NCBI GenBank assembly: GCA_963854835.1
Contig: OY978525.1
Coordinates: 90,913,136 to 90,977,135, forward strand
DNA length: 64,000 bases
From: Megamerina dolium
Taxonomy: Eukaryota; Arthropoda; Insecta; Diptera; Megamerinidae
Reading direction: 5' to 3'
The stretch's first letter is position 1. Every line of letters starts with the position of its first letter. Made by a program: the position numbers and the translations under genes. This document shows positions 43,701 to 50,837 of this stretch, one piece after another. Under the pieces are notes generated by a model, which saw nothing but the letters and a program-made list of their open reading frames with translations, was not told the DNA's origin and did no database searches.

Positions 43701-46274
43701 TATAAAGAAAATATGAAGAAGAAGGAAAAGTCTAAGCTTTGTTTTTTCATATGCCCCTAGTGGACATATCGTATAACGATATACGGAAAAAAACTTCAAT
43801 CTCTTCTGAACACTTGAGAGTGTTTTCTGCACCCTGTAAAAACAGCTAAAATAAATTTTTTTATAACTTATTTACTTGACGTTTTAAGATATTACTCTTA
43901 AAACTAGAACTCTTTCATAGTAAGTGTTTAGAAACAATTGGAACAATTTAAAATTTTTATGTGATACGGTCTAATGCGCACAATTTGACAAGGAACAATT
44001 TATCTAAATTCAATTTCGGCTACTTTTTGTAGCACCCTAATGCAGATACTATATCTACCGATATTTATATAATATGATACTTATTTGATGACATACAAAT
44101 TTTGAAAGATGTTTTTCCCTAAAGCAATGTGGGTGATGGTGCGGTCGTGTCTCTTTCATCTCTGTCGGTTCGATTGTGGATAATTGTAAATACAAATACA
44201 GTATGTACGTATAACGTATGCACATATTTATGATTGGGACGCGAATGCGTAAAAACGAAAAGTTTATAACTTTCTTCGTAAATAATGCGCAATTAGGGAT
44301 TCAGTGAGAGTTAAATGGATGAATGGTAATGAAATGGTAGTGGGATGGCAAGATGCTGCTAACACTTATGTATGTATATACCAAGGGAATATTTATGTAA
44401 TCATTGGCGTATATATTTATTATCAACCTTGGAGATCATACATGCTCGTACTTCCAAAGAACTTTCTTTATATTCTTGGATTTTATGCAATAATCTACCA
44501 TATGTCTCAAACATCAAGCAAGTCATAATTATTTTATGTAACTTGACTTAATTAAAAATATGCTCATAAAAATGCACAAATACATACTCATCTCTAGACA
44601 TTTATGTAGCACAGTAATAATTAAATTTTTATCATTGTTTTTTTATTTTTATATTACTTTCAGAGGGTAAAGCTATGGCCACTGCCTATGATTGCAAATT
44701 CATTGAGACATCAGTTGGCATCAATCACAATGTTGACGAATTACTAGTTGGACTATTATCACAAATACGTTTGAAATTGGAAAATCCAGAAAAGTCAAGG
44801 TAAGCTAATCAACTATCAATAACATCATCAACAAGCATGTATGAAGATTGTACATAGTATTATTGTTTGTAAGTACTATATGTCAGGCATAGTCTAAAGG
44901 TCAAAAGTGCATTTGCAGACAATTAATTTTTGTTATAACGATAGCTTCATATATGCACATTTGTATGTGGTAGTACTGAATAAATGAAATGAAACCACAG
45001 TTCGGCTAAATAACAACATCAATAAGTGGACGAGGTGTAATTGGCAATATAGTCAATATTCAGCGTTGCCAGATTAACAAATTAATGGAGAATTTTTGTT
45101 AGTTGAAATATGTAGAATGTTTATTTAGGTATGATTGAAAATTGCTCATGTGCTCATGACAATATTAGTACAGAGTGATGGTGGATCTAGTTTTATTGAA
45201 ATTGAAATTGAATTGGAATCATATTTTCAAGAATACAAAGATGGCAGAACATAAAAATATGACAAATATTAACAAAAAGTTGTTACAAATTTGTTTTTTA
45301 AACATCAGTTACGATTGATAGTTTATTTCAAACAAAAATATATAGCGATGAATTCATTGATTGTTAACATTAATTATAACCAATTTCCATTCAATTAGAA
45401 GTCGCAGAAGTACGACATAAACTCCAATGTCAGTTATTATTGCATAAAGCCGGAAATATTTGGGAACTTTAAAAGATCAATAATCTATAGAGGATTGATA
45501 ATTACATACATATTTATGTACATTTTAGTATCTGTATTTCTTAAATGGTACTTTATTCTTCGTAGTTAAATTCATTAAAATTTTTCCAGTTGCTTCTGTG
45601 AGAAAATCGAATCTAATTGCATTTGATGATGATGATGATTTTATCTGATGTGGTAGCTCTTCATAAAAAATAAAAAATAATTTAAAAAAAAAAAAATTTT
45701 TAAAAAGCAAATAACGAATAATGCAATGTAATGAAATGAAGCAGCACTTTCTTTTGTTTCTATCTTTTTAATTAAAATGAAATGGGTGTGTGCATTTGGC
45801 TATTTGTGTTCTACAGTTAAGTTATTTCAAATTATTTTTTAAATTAACATTTTAACAACAACATTAATTTTTGTTTTGTCTATTTATCTAACAATTGTAT
45901 ATTATTTTCCATTGCAGGGATTTATTTAGAAAACGCTCAATACGCAAATCAAAGCGACGTGCTTGTTCACCATTGAGTGGTGTTTGTCTAACTGGTGGCA
46001 CAAATCCAAATACACCATTGGGTCCATTAAATAATATGATCTCAGATATGAATACGCCGCCAGGCAGCGCACACAGCAGGTACATATATAGGAAATGGAC
46101 TGTTGTATTCTAAATAGCAAATGACTAAATATATTTTGCTGTCACTCTCATTTTAGTCCACGTAAATATCGCGGCTCACGCACATCGACCAGTCTAAAAG
46201 TGAAGGGTCTATTGGGACGTGTTTGGGCGCGTGATTCCAAATCGAAAAGTTGCGAGAATTTACATGTATTGTAA
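13937..46274 (+). CDS. Rgk: RGK-family small GTPase (Rad/Gem/Rem/Kir type), ten exons
   Basis: Exons join in phase: 13937-14229, 28569-28670, 28895-29044, 29134-29253, 29785-29879, 39045-39136, 39676-39868, 44664-44799, 45918-46079, 46157-46274; 486 codons plus TAA. Numbering from 13937: residues 1-95 are polar with glutamine runs; 98-221 are a Ser/Arg-rich extension; the G domain follows with P-loop GGTAVGKS (227-234), a degenerate G3 (FIDHPY around D277, no DxxGQ), G4 NKAD (335-338) and ETS G5 (363-365); a basic tail ends in KSKSCENLHVL, the conserved RGK C-terminal motif, with no CAAX box. RGK proteins bind calcium-channel beta subunits and reduce voltage-gated calcium current at the plasma membrane; fly members act in neurons. 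Lack of the catalytic Gln is normal for the family. No ATG opens the first listed exon, so an upstream exon is required (candidate at 2911). Which fly paralogue (Rgk1, 2 or 3) is unresolved. Confidence 0.9.
14230..14943 (+). other. Start of Rgk intron 14230-28568
   Basis: First part of a 14.3-kb intron; A/T-rich with no feature beyond the donor at 14230. Confidence 0.7.
14958..15321 (-). mobile_element. tRNA-derived SINE, copy 1 (364 bp)
   Basis: Full copy on the - strand with a perfect 14-bp target duplication TTTTGATTTATTTA at 14944-14957 and 15322-15335. The head (right end) reads GTGGGTGCCGTAGCTCAGTGG, whose TAGCTCAGTGG is an A box, followed by GGTTCAATACC (B box). A roughly 290-bp unrelated body follows, with a conserved AGCCC-loop-GGGCT hairpin near the 3' end and a terminal ATTT-rich tail. 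Same length as copy 2 (20932-21295). Confidence 0.9.
15336..16579. other. Rgk intron, no recognised feature
   Basis: A/T-rich DNA with an A-run plus short (CA)n near 16105-16126. Slightly GC-richer patches at 15580-15700 and 16380-16510 look like decayed transposon sequence but could not be assigned. Confidence 0.5.
16580..18168 (-). mobile_element. DINE-1-like element A (non-autonomous Helentron, HINE)
   Basis: Reads 5' to 3' on the - strand. The 5' end (18168 leftwards) begins TTTTTATACCCTGCAT, then comes a GTCC/GTCT microsatellite (about 17982-18029), a body rich in CCACGCCCAC motifs, and a 3' end with subterminal ATGCAGGGTATA, the hairpin GTCGGCCCCAGCCGAC and TGTAAGGAGATTTTTT. Subterminal inverted repeats, a GTCY microsatellite core and a 3' hairpin are the defining parts of DINE-1/INE-1. 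It contains three copies of a roughly 297-bp internal unit (markers at 17009, 17307, 17604). It has no coding capacity; the short open frames in it are by-products of repeated sequence. Confidence 0.75.
18169..20916. other. Rgk intron, no recognised feature
   Basis: A/T-rich with an A-run near 18680-18696. The 92-codon frame at 19874-20152 is Lys/Asn/Ile-rich and unlike any family known to me. Confidence 0.55.
20932..21295 (+). mobile_element. tRNA-derived SINE, copy 2 (364 bp, reference copy)
   Basis: Flanked by a perfect 15-bp target duplication TATATTTATTATATT (20917-20931 and 21296-21310). The A box TAGCTCAGTGG is at 20942-20952 and the B box GGTTCAATACC at 20985-20995; both match Pol III consensus exactly and lie 43 nt apart start to start. 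The tRNA-like head covers about 20934-21007; the rest is an unrelated body. The 3' end is AGCCCTTTGGGGCT hairpin, then a T-rich tail (TATTTATTTTTTTTT) rather than poly(A). Open frames reported on the opposite strand through here are not genes. Confidence 0.9.
21311..22969. other. Rgk intron, no recognised feature
   Basis: A/T-rich with many TATGTA-like stretches; no coding or mobile-element signal seen. Confidence 0.6.
22972..24276 (-). mobile_element. Complete rosa-type mariner (1,305 bp)
   Basis: The ends are 29-bp terminal inverted repeats (22972-23000 and 24248-24276) starting AAGGGTTATCCATTT and differing at only 2 positions, flanked by TA on both sides (22970-22971 and 24277-24278), as expected for Tc1/mariner insertion. 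One uninterrupted transposase gene fills the interior. It is antisense to Rgk within a long intron. Near-identical TIRs and an open frame point to a young copy. Confidence 0.92.
23077..24162 (-). CDS. Mariner transposase, DD41D (rosa) type, 361 aa
   Basis: Nuclear DDE transposase that cuts at the TIRs and inserts at TA. I start it at the ATG at 24162 (MDRLTIAQRIKIV), the usual N-terminus of the group, rather than at 24297, which lies outside the element. Residues 1-110 form the paired HTH DNA-binding region; catalytic residues are D159 (FFSDEAHF), D252 (FQQDGATCH) and D294 (LTPLDFFLWG). The spacing between the last two is 41 residues, the signature of the rosa subfamily known from tephritids. 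All catalytic residues are present and the frame is intact, so activity is possible but not shown. Confidence 0.92.
   Translation of the reverse strand: MDRLTIAQRIKIVKTYYKNGDSATATYRALRGDYGLHNRPTTQAIGKIVKKYEETGSVTDIVRPVHHHFARTTENIPAVSESVAEDPNVSIPRRSQELGLSYGTLWRILHLNLHLHPYKIQLTQQLKPADHSQRRRYVEWVLEQQAVDGDFSNKIFFSDEAHFSLGGYVNKQNCRIWGSENPQVIEERPLHPQKVTDWCALWSGGVVGPYFFENDDGTTVTVNSERYAHMITDFFLPAIEECDLENMWFQQDGATCHTTRANMALLQEKFSGRVISRRGDIKWPPRSCDLTPLDFFLWGYAKDRVYADKPLTLEHLKTNIRHVMDEIPHNMCQKVVENYLKRIDAWNNSRGGHLNDVVFHT
24279..24857. other. Rgk intron, no recognised feature
   Basis: A/T-rich spacer between two mariner-related segments; nothing else seen. Confidence 0.55.
24858..25010 (+). mobile_element. 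Possible 5' remnant of a rosa-like mariner
   Basis: Begins TATAGGGTGATTC (TA plus an AGGGTGA-like TIR start, resembling the end of the remnant at 7122). It is followed by GACAGATG...GCTGTCAAACT, similar to the untranslated leader of the complete element (GACATCTGTCAAACT), and then a frame reading FIIEHYRSALFLE that loosely fits the N-terminal HTH. Weak, pattern-level evidence; the right edge is arbitrary. Confidence 0.35.
25011..26245. other. Rgk intron, no recognised feature
   Basis: A/T-rich, no coding or repeat family signal recognised. Confidence 0.55.
26248..27474 (-). mobile_element. Decayed DD34D mariner (1,227 bp) with intact ends
   Basis: Terminal inverted repeats GAGGGCGGTCCCAGAACTAC at both ends (left from 26248, right to 27474; 21 of 22 bases match) flanked by TA (26246-26247 and 27475-27476). 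The interior carries a disrupted transposase on the - strand. The TIRs are better preserved than the gene, suggesting loss of coding function in a copy that may once have been mobilised in trans. Confidence 0.88.
26340..27330 (-). pseudogene. Mariner transposase pseudogene (DD34D type)
   Basis: Frame fragments on the - strand give, in order, TEFKRGCTS and RSGRP (HTH linker), ETIKKIYKMVLDYRRLKMREL, ARWVPRLL (the WVPHxL equivalent), RRFVTMDEETKEQ (first Asp), VFWDARG, GKTINGEYYANLL, LLFHQDN (second Asp) and, in another frame, YSPDLAPSDYFPF (third Asp). Several frameshifts and stops separate them, and the WIHHYTP segment after the first Asp is missing. The gene is dead. Confidence 0.88.
27477..28568. 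other. 3' part of Rgk intron, no recognised feature
   Basis: A/T-rich, ending in the acceptor TTTATAG at 28568. Confidence 0.65.
28569..28670 (+). CDS. Rgk: Rgk exon B
   Basis: Phase 2 at both ends (split Arg codons). Encodes YGSPHHSRSQSVKTPGSR and a QLCLPQQRSR end, part of the Ser/Arg-rich region before the G domain. The donor is GTAGGT at 28671; reading on gives an immediate TAG. Confidence 0.9.
28677..28730. repeat. (ATC)n microsatellite just inside the intron
   Basis: About 17 ATC/TCA triplets starting six bases after the donor of exon B, interrupted once by ACC. It is intronic; the Ser-run open frame through it is not coding. Confidence 0.9.
28895..29044 (+). CDS. Rgk: Rgk exon C
   Basis: Acceptor CGACAG ends at 28894 and donor GTGTGT begins at 29045. 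Encodes VASMPNTGVEEEYYRLRHFS, GKGVVNRGDSLKSRRSRSNN and SVASSNS, a stretch strongly conserved in fly RGK proteins and rich in Ser/Arg sites for phosphorylation or 14-3-3 binding (inference). Confidence 0.92.
29134..29253 (+). CDS. Rgk: Rgk exon D
   Basis: Flanked by ATAG and GTAAGT. Encodes TEHLTTTQIAAPNSARTSAT and SLASSRESSTSNPGSGPY, a low-complexity Ser/Thr linker leading into the G domain; phase 2 at both ends. Confidence 0.9.
29785..29879 (+). CDS. Rgk: Rgk exon E: P-loop
   Basis: Acceptor TTGACAG and donor GTAAGT. Encodes RVLMLGGTAVGKSSLVSQFM and EYLHAYDTSI; GGTAVGKS is the G1 phosphate-binding loop. Ends in phase 1. Confidence 0.95.
29880..30177 (+). other. Start of 9.2-kb Rgk intron (29880-39044)
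   Basis: Donor GTAAGT at 29880, then A/T-rich DNA up to the Tc1-like element. Confidence 0.75.
30180..31830 (-). mobile_element. Complete Tc1-like transposon with IR/DR ends (1,651 bp)
   Basis: Outer inverted repeats of 29 bp (CAGTGGCTC, one mismatch, CAGCTTATTTCGTACAGTG) at 30180-30208 and 31802-31830, flanked by TA (30178-30179 and 31831-31832). About 200 bp inside each end is a second copy of the core (CAGCTTATTTCGTACAGT at 30386-30403; its degraded counterpart at 31608-31630), giving the IR/DR layout of Tc3, Minos, S and Paris-like elements. One open transposase gene lies between. Antisense to Rgk. Confidence 0.93.
30419..31459 (-). CDS. Tc1-family transposase, DD34E, 346 aa
   Basis: DDE transposase acting in the nucleus on the element's own inverted repeats. 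Residues 1-115 form the bipartite paired-like HTH region (MEQRKLVINHFRKGQSVRKI, SSSAETVRRVLR); a basic segment RVARKKPFIS may be the nuclear signal. Catalytic residues are D152 (IFADESKF), D243 (YYQDNDPKH) and E278 (MNVIENLW), with 34 residues between the last two, the Tc1 signature; a Gly-rich KHGGGSVMVW box lies between. Length is typical and there are no stops or shifts, so this copy may still encode active protein. Confidence 0.94.
   Translation of the reverse strand: MGRRTTMEQRKLVINHFRKGQSVRKIAEMTNLSALTVQYIIQRFVRENRLENKGREAPNKIFNASDERYIVRKIKKNPKLSAPKLAAEVQREIGKSSSAETVRRVLRNHDLNGRVARKKPFISKMNIQRRLDFAKEHIIKTPAFWNTVIFADESKFNIFGSDGMSYVWRKANTELNKENLKPTVKHGGGSVMVWACMSAAGVGELVFIEETMDKMKYLEILKNNLLQSADKLGLREEFRYYQDNDPKHKSGIVQSWLIWNCPHLMSPPPQSPDMNVIENLWSILDNKIRTHKISNKQDLKKVLMEEWKKITPDITQKLVDSMPNRLQAVINAKGCQLNIKINLLCF
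31833..33613. other. Rgk intron, no recognised feature
   Basis: A/T-rich, with TAC/TATG-rich stretches and no coding or mobile-element signal. Confidence 0.6.
34021..35305 (-). mobile_element. 5'-truncated non-LTR retrotransposon (RTE-like)
   Basis: Lies between near-identical 12-bp repeats AAAAGCAACATA (34009-34020) and AAAAACAACATA (35306-35317), the target-site duplication. Its 3' end (left) finishes in tandem TAAG units (TAAGTAAGTAAG) rather than poly(A), as in RTE-clade elements. The endonuclease and the start of the reverse transcriptase are missing, so it was truncated on insertion. Confidence 0.85.
34063..35304 (-). CDS. Reverse transcriptase, 5'-truncated LINE ORF
   Basis: About 413 codons of RT and C-terminal region remain open. 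Motifs in order, numbered from the in-frame ATG at 35406: GFRPGKSTIDQIF (59-71), LFVDYKAAFDS (89-99; first catalytic Asp), RGFRQGDSL (147-155), AYADDIDI (188-195; catalytic YADD), GFVYLGTSI, the thumb, then RWLGHVERM and NLRWKD of RTE-like C-termini. Residues 1-34 of that frame come from the flanking mariner, not the LINE. No endonuclease domain; not functional alone. Confidence 0.88.
   Translation of the reverse strand, partial: VPSSVLCERLKPMLSNLIGPYQCGFRPGKSTIDQIFTLRQILENTQEKQIDTHHLFVDYKAAFDSPVRDYLYATMSEFGIPAKLIRLCRMTLHNSRCAVKIGKDLSAPFNTERGFRQGDSLWCDFFNLIMEKIIRAADLRHNDTIFNKSVMLLAYADDIDIIGMNTRAVSAAFSELERESRRMGLTVNEGKTKYLVSTNKESRRLGQHVTVDNYAFEVVRGFVYLGTSINSSNDVSLEIMSRITLANRCYFGLSKQLRSRALSRRTKTIPYKSLIMPVLTYGAEAWTISISDERMLGVFERKVLRKIFGPICVGGEYRIRYNHELYELYADIDIVKRIKIQRLRWLGHVERMEEYAPAKKVLYSEPAGGRRRKGIPNLRWKDQVLEKLTALGISNWRQLAKNRDGWRSMLFSA
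35647..36663. other. Rgk intron, no recognised feature
   Basis: A/T-rich, with a T16-like run near 35802-35818 and short (CA)n near 36539-36558. Confidence 0.6.
36664..36850. other. GC-rich fold-back block in Rgk intron
   Basis: A segment near 50% GC in an AT-rich intron with nested inverted repeats: TGGAGCAAC (36670-36678) with GTTGCTCCA (36754-36762); a perfect 12-bp stem with a 3-base loop at 36765-36791 (AGAAGTGCTCAA / TTGAGCACTTCT); and ATCCCA/TGGGAT around 36798-36819. Neither strand gives a convincing protein. It could be a structured RNA or regulatory block, or decayed transposon or coding sequence. Confidence 0.4.
37288..37655. mobile_element. Candidate MITE (about 368 bp)
   Basis: The ends form an imperfect inverted repeat: left GTACATTAGAGTGGTCCTTG and right (inverted) GTACCTTAGAGTGGTCTTTAG. 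The interior has no gene. The target duplication is unclear (GTA or GTAC would fit), so the superfamily cannot be given. Confidence 0.45.
37656..38582. other. Rgk intron, no recognised feature
   Basis: A/T-rich; short frames only. Confidence 0.6.
38583..38619. repeat. Perfect 17-bp hairpin with 3-base loop
   Basis: ACTAATAGTATCAACAA, loop GAA, TTGTTGATACTATTAGT: 17 of 17 pairs. It lies 426 bp upstream of the next Rgk exon. Too short for a miRNA precursor by itself. Confidence 0.9.
38620..39044. other. End of Rgk intron
   Basis: A/T-rich, ending in a pyrimidine tract and TTTATGCAG before exon F. Confidence 0.7.
39045..39136 (+). CDS. Rgk: Rgk exon F: switch region
   Basis: Phase 1 in, phase 0 out. 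Encodes DESGEKSVSVLLSGEESEL then TFIDHPYTEMS. The FIDHP segment sits where Ras has WDTAGQE; the Gly and catalytic Gln are absent, as in other RGK proteins. Confidence 0.93.
39676..39868 (+). CDS. Rgk: Rgk exon G: G4 region
   Basis: Acceptor GATTTAG and donor GTGAGT. Encodes PDDCLSSYDPHGYCVIYSAA, DRSSFTVAEHVLQVLWTNQN and the guanine-specificity motif VANKADLARSR. Confidence 0.95.
39869..42214. other. Rgk intron with short microsatellites
   Basis: Holds a T-run (about 41096-41115), a (GA)n run at about 41147-41167 and a (CT)n run at about 41459-41482; the two dinucleotide runs are complementary and about 290 bp apart. No gene seen. Confidence 0.65.
42215..42541 (-). mobile_element. tRNA-derived SINE, copy 3 (degraded)
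   Basis: Aligns to copies 1 and 2 over the body and head but lacks a short stretch around TGACATCACTTTTTCTG, has a C insertion in the B box (GGATTCAATCC on the sense strand) and an altered A-box region (TAGCGCAGTGG). No convincing target duplication. Immediately beyond the head, 42552-42564 repeats the first 13 bases of the SINE (TGGGTGCCGTAGC) in the opposite orientation. Confidence 0.85.
42565..44663. other. Rgk intron, no recognised feature
   Basis: A/T-rich with no supported gene; ends in acceptor ACTTTCAG. Confidence 0.6.
44664..44799 (+). CDS. Rgk: Rgk exon H: G5 region
   Basis: Encodes EGKAMATAYDCKFIETSVGI, NHNVDELLVGLLSQIRLKLE and NPEKSR. ETSVG is the G5 box (Ras ETSAK equivalent), and the rest is the last G-domain helix. 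Donor GTAAGC. Confidence 0.95.
44800..45917. other. Rgk intron (1,118 bp)
   Basis: A/T-rich intron without further features; an A-run lies near 45679-45691. It ends TTGCAG. Confidence 0.7.
45918..46079 (+). CDS. Rgk: Rgk exon I: basic C-terminal extension
   Basis: Encodes DLFRKRSIRKSKRRACSPLS and a GTNPNTPLGPLNNMISD stretch. The basic cluster fits the polybasic, membrane- and calmodulin-binding tail of RGK proteins. The intron that follows is only 77 bp. Confidence 0.93.
46157..46274 (+). CDS. Rgk: Rgk last coding exon, conserved C-terminus
   Basis: Encodes SPRKYRGSRTSTSLKVKGLL, GRVWARDSKSKSCENLHVL and TAA at 46272-46274. KSKSCENLHVL is the family-wide RGK C-terminal motif; there is no prenylation box. 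Confidence 0.95.
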
Positions 46275-47748
46275 ATGCCTACAATATATGAAGCAGAATA
46301 TATACTGTTATCACTATATACTTATACAATATATAACGTGTATGTTAAAGCGAATCGATCATATGGACGAACTGGGTATAATTGTAATGATGTATGTAGT
46401 AAGATATTTCCTTGTTTTTGTTTTGTATGAGAAATAAGCGTGAACGGAAAAACTACCATTTTTTAAATGTACTGTATTTGTAATACAAAATTATATAATA
46501 AGTATACAAATTTATTGTTACTTATTGTTATTATTATTATTTTTGTTATGAATTAATATGATTATTGTAATATGTGAACTGTGAAAATAATGTATAATTG
46601 ATTATACATACATAGTACTTAAACATATATGTACGATATATAAATTATATTTATATTTGCATACATACATGCACATGTATTTGTATTAATTTTTGTAAAT
46701 ATATATATATTTAGTAAGATGGTATTTAATTAACGATTTTGTATAATTAATTGAATACTTAGCTTATAATTTTACCTTCCTCCAATTCGATGTATTAATT
46801 TATATGATTTTAATGTATTATTTTATTATAGTGTGTTTTTCCAAAAATACACATACCTACATATACTATACATATACATATACACATATATCTAAATAAT
46901 TAAATAAGGTTATTCTTATCAACAACAACAACAAAAATATTACTGTTTGTTTTATTTACATGTGTATAATTTATTTTACGATTCTCCCTTTTTATTCATA
47001 TTATTTTATGATATGATATGTATGTTGAATTTACAAAATAGGAATTACATACATATGGTAACATATATTAGTAAAAATCAGTGATGTAAATTAGTGGAAA
47101 ATTGCAAAATATTGTCGAATGTTGTGATTTGATTGAAAAGCGATTATTCTTCAGTATAATCATATTTCTGGCCACTTTATTTATCTCTTCCCTGGAGTAG
47201 TTTTCTGAAAGGTCTCCAAAGTATACCTCTTTGGTTATATAATATAATATGTTTGGAAACATATCGTATGCTATCAAAGGCAGTCAGGTCAGGTAGCATA
47301 ATTTTCGGATTTTTTATGTAGTTGATCCAAAAGGTTTGCATAGCATTCTCCTGTTAAAGTTTGAGCTGTTTGGTGGAAGTAACTCAACAAAACTTAATAA
47401 TATTTTTCGCACATTTTGACCACATTGTCTGCTTCAGATTTGAACAACCATGCTTAATTCACTCTGTTCTTTATTGTCGCTATTCAGGTTTCTGGTGGTA
47501 AACGAAATTCTTCAGCAATCCAACTATACTCGTGAAAGTATTTTTGTTCCATTAATAGCGGTGTGTAAGATGGATATACATGCCTTCCTTAACCACAAAT
47601 TCCTCTAGTCAATGTTTCAAGTACCGATCGATGTGAGATGCCTATGCCGACTATATCCATTTTATATATTATTGTTATAACTATTAGATATTATTATTAT
47701 TATCGTACGTTCAATGCTCGACTGAAGCAGAACGTTAATTTCGAATAA
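46275..47748. other. Rgk 3' untranslated/intergenic DNA
   Basis: A/T-rich DNA starting with the Rgk 3' UTR; no canonical poly(A) signal could be fixed with confidence. The stretch 47280-47640 is less A/T-rich and may be decayed transposon sequence, unassigned. Confidence 0.55.
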
Positions 47749-47834
47749 TTCTAATACTCTCCAAAATTTAACACACACAACAGTACTGGAAGAGAAACTC
47801 GGCCAAAGGGTCCTTCGGGGCTAAGAAGCACCAC
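47749..47834 (+). mobile_element. SINE fragment, copy 5 (3' part only)
   Basis: TTCTAATACT...CCAAAATTTAA.ACACACAACAGTA.TGGAAGAGAA.CTCGGCCAA and the GTCCTTCGGGGCT hairpin match the last ~90 bases of the SINE body with several differences. The head with its Pol III boxes is absent. Confidence 0.75.
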
Positions 47835-47969
47835 GACCAAATGAGATCTATTGTGCAAGGCCTTATGTTTAATTTATAGAGAGCCTAGGTTTAGGCTCTT
47901 TATGAATTTAAGCACAATCTGAGGTTTTTTGATCAAGAGTTTATGTGTAAGCATGACAATGGCATCTAA

Positions 47970-48335
47970 TTAGTTCTGTCTTTGTCTGCCAAGTGCTGTA
48001 CATTCACAGAAAATATGCTTTGAACTTTCAATGTACATTTCGAAAAATCAACAGACATAAGTGTCTGAGAAAGCTTACTTGAATAAGTGATACTTTAGCC
48101 TGCCATGGGCTCGGCATAAAGAAAGTAGCTTATACTATATTCCCTTTGTTTAGGTAAGAAATAGCTTTGCTTCAGCTGACCAACGCTGTTGAACTGTTGG
48201 CCGGTAAATTTCCTTTCTGCCCATTTTTAAGTAGATCCATTTGTATGACTTTTTGTAAGTTCACAGAAGGGCTCAGATACAACTAAGGGTTTGTCTGATC
48301 CTTGTTCATCGAGGTAATCAGCCATATCATGTATG
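47970..48335 (-). pseudogene. LINE RNase H-domain relic
   Basis: The - strand reads MADYLDEQGSDKPLVVSEPF with following C, then after a stop KWAERKFTGQQFNSVGQLKQ, and later KHIFCECTALGRQR. This is the order of the RNase H end (NxADxLAxxGS...PEPFC) and the C-terminal ExxEHxLCxCPAL segment of I/Jockey-like LINEs. Stops and shifts show it is dead. Confidence 0.65.
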
Positions 48336-50837
48336 AAATTAATCACATCTTCGGTAGCAGACCTTTTTGGATATTCAAACGTGGATAATTGAACGACTAA
48401 AATCCATCCGTGAAGAAACAGAACCCTTCAACACTTTTACTAATTTATTACTAACTTCAATTGTACATATCTGTATGTAGTTCAAGGTATTAAACTTCAA
48501 AATGGTGCGTAAAATTTTGCTTAACTGCTACTCCGTTGGTGTTATTTTCAAAAATATTTGACTGTCTTAGACCACACAGTGAAAAATTCTGTAAATTTCC
48601 TTGAGATCACTCAATAAGCTACAGTCTCTTTTTGTAGGGAATAATAATAGAATCTTTTCTGAAATATTGTATTTTACGTCGGCGTTTACCTGAATTCAGA
48701 CTTGTCAAATATAGGCAACATTTTTTTAATTGTAGAAAGGCTCTGACTAATATTTTTGCTATTTAAGTGGAGAATCAAAGATAATTTAAAAACTGAAATA
48801 CTTTATATGAAATCAGTTATGACTTTTTCTTGTAAATCCGTTTTTCCTATTATAGCACATTGAATATTCTAAGAGATATCTATTGAAGAGTGATCTATCA
48901 AAATTATGATAGCATAAAACTTAATTTTGCAAAAAATTTTAGGACCATTCTCCAATGTATAATTTTTTTGAATTTTCATCAGCGTAATTCTTTCATTAAA
49001 TATTTTTTATTTTATGTAAATAATTTTTTGTTTTATAGGAAACAAAATTGTAATAAATCTAAAATTATGTTAATTTCAAAAATAGTAAGAAAAAAAGAAA
49101 CAATATTAAACAAGTTGGTAGCACTAAAACCATTGGTTGCCTTAAGTATATTTTTTTGGCTTTATACTCTTAATAAGTTAGAAAATTCAAATTTTCATTA
49201 CTCTTTAAGCATTTTGCGCCATAGTTAGTCTTCCACAGTAGATAAATCAAGATAGACACTCAACATTTTTGAAAATCCCATCATTTCAAGTCGTATAAAT
49301 CACGTAAATTCGTTTCACAAGATTTTGCCAAAATATTTGAGATTTCCGTTTATATAAAACATATTCTTCAATACATTCGAAAGACACACAAATCACCAAG
49401 GATCGCTTAAATTCTCTAATTTCAAGTGCCATAGTTTCACAAGTTTGATTCAGAATTGTTAAAATTTCATTATCAATGTCGAGAATTTTATTAAAATCAC
49501 AACAGCAGCAACAACTTGAAAATACTAATTTACATCGCCTGATTAATAAATACGTATGTAAATCTGCTGAAATATTTGCGTATAATAGACACCAAATTCC
49601 ATCGAACTTAATATTACCATATCCAAATTGAAAATATACACAATATATATACATAATTACTTGCAAATATATAGATATGAAATGAGTAATAAACAAATTT
49701 AAAATGACAAAAAACAAAAATAAGTAGGACAAATTCGTACATTTTCGTAATCTATGTATATGTAAGCATAAAATTTCATTGGGTCCATTTAATAGCAAAA
49801 GTTGGAAGAAATCAAATAATACATATTTAAAATCATTCAGCACTATATCTCCATATACAATTAATTGTAATAAACAAAGACATAATGCTTTTGAACTTAA
49901 TTCATAAGAAATTCGTACATGCTCCCATTCAATTAATGAAGAGAACGTTAATTTAAAAAATGAATTTTTGAAAAAAAAGAATATAGCAGGCTATTATAAA
50001 AATTTTGAAAATTTGAATTCATTTAATGAAGAATTGAAAGCAATATATGTTAATCAAAATTATTTTTCTTAAAATCGGTAATAAATTTTGTTTTGAGAAA
50101 AAATCTTTAGAATGTATATTCTTTCATAACAACAAATATGCGTGTTATATATGCGCTGACAGTGGTTAAGATCGTTCAAAAAATTAAATAAAATAATAAC
50201 AAAAAAAAAAAATCAAAATTACGATTTACTTTAGTAACACAAAAAAAAAGTAAGGTATAAAATACGTTCCAAATTCGGTAGTTGGAAATATAAATTTTGT
50301 TGTTTATTACAGAAACCCATATAAATTGGTTTCTTACGTTAGTTGGGACCATTTTAAAATAAACTAGATGATGAAAAAAGAAACAAAAAACAATATACTT
50401 TAAATTAAACAAATAATATAAATTATTTAAAACATATATATGTGTATTATAAAATAACTAGCAATAGTTGTATAATATACCGAAAATACATTAGAAATCT
50501 TAAAGAGAAACTTTTATCGATTTTGCTTATGGAAATGAAGGAACAATACAACTTTAGTTATTTGATTATTGATTATTTAAATATTACTTCAAATAACTAA
50601 ATTTTCCATTTCCGATAGAATGATGCAAAGTTCAATTAACATACATCTATACAAATAAAAAAAACAATTTGTCATTTTCTAACAGAGAACATATTATTTA
50701 GTCTTTAGATCCACTATATTATAGTGTTAGGTCTCTATTATGATTATTATATTACCTTTGACAACTTTCTTTAGTGATAAATGGTCGCACCATGCAAAGT
50801 ACACTTCGCGCAGAATTTATATTTCAAATTTTATATG
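48336..50837. other. Intergenic, AT-rich; no gene supported
   Basis: Contains two longer open frames (48890-49228 + and 49286-49843 -), both dominated by Phe/Ile/Asn/Tyr/Leu codons as expected from A/T-rich DNA and without family motifs. I do not call them genes. Confidence 0.55.

Noticed and set aside
49286..49843. 185-codon open frame on the - strand, hydrophobic, receptor-like look
   Set aside because: Composition (Ile, Phe, Tyr, Asn, Cys) follows from very A/T-rich DNA; no splice-supported neighbours, no family motif.
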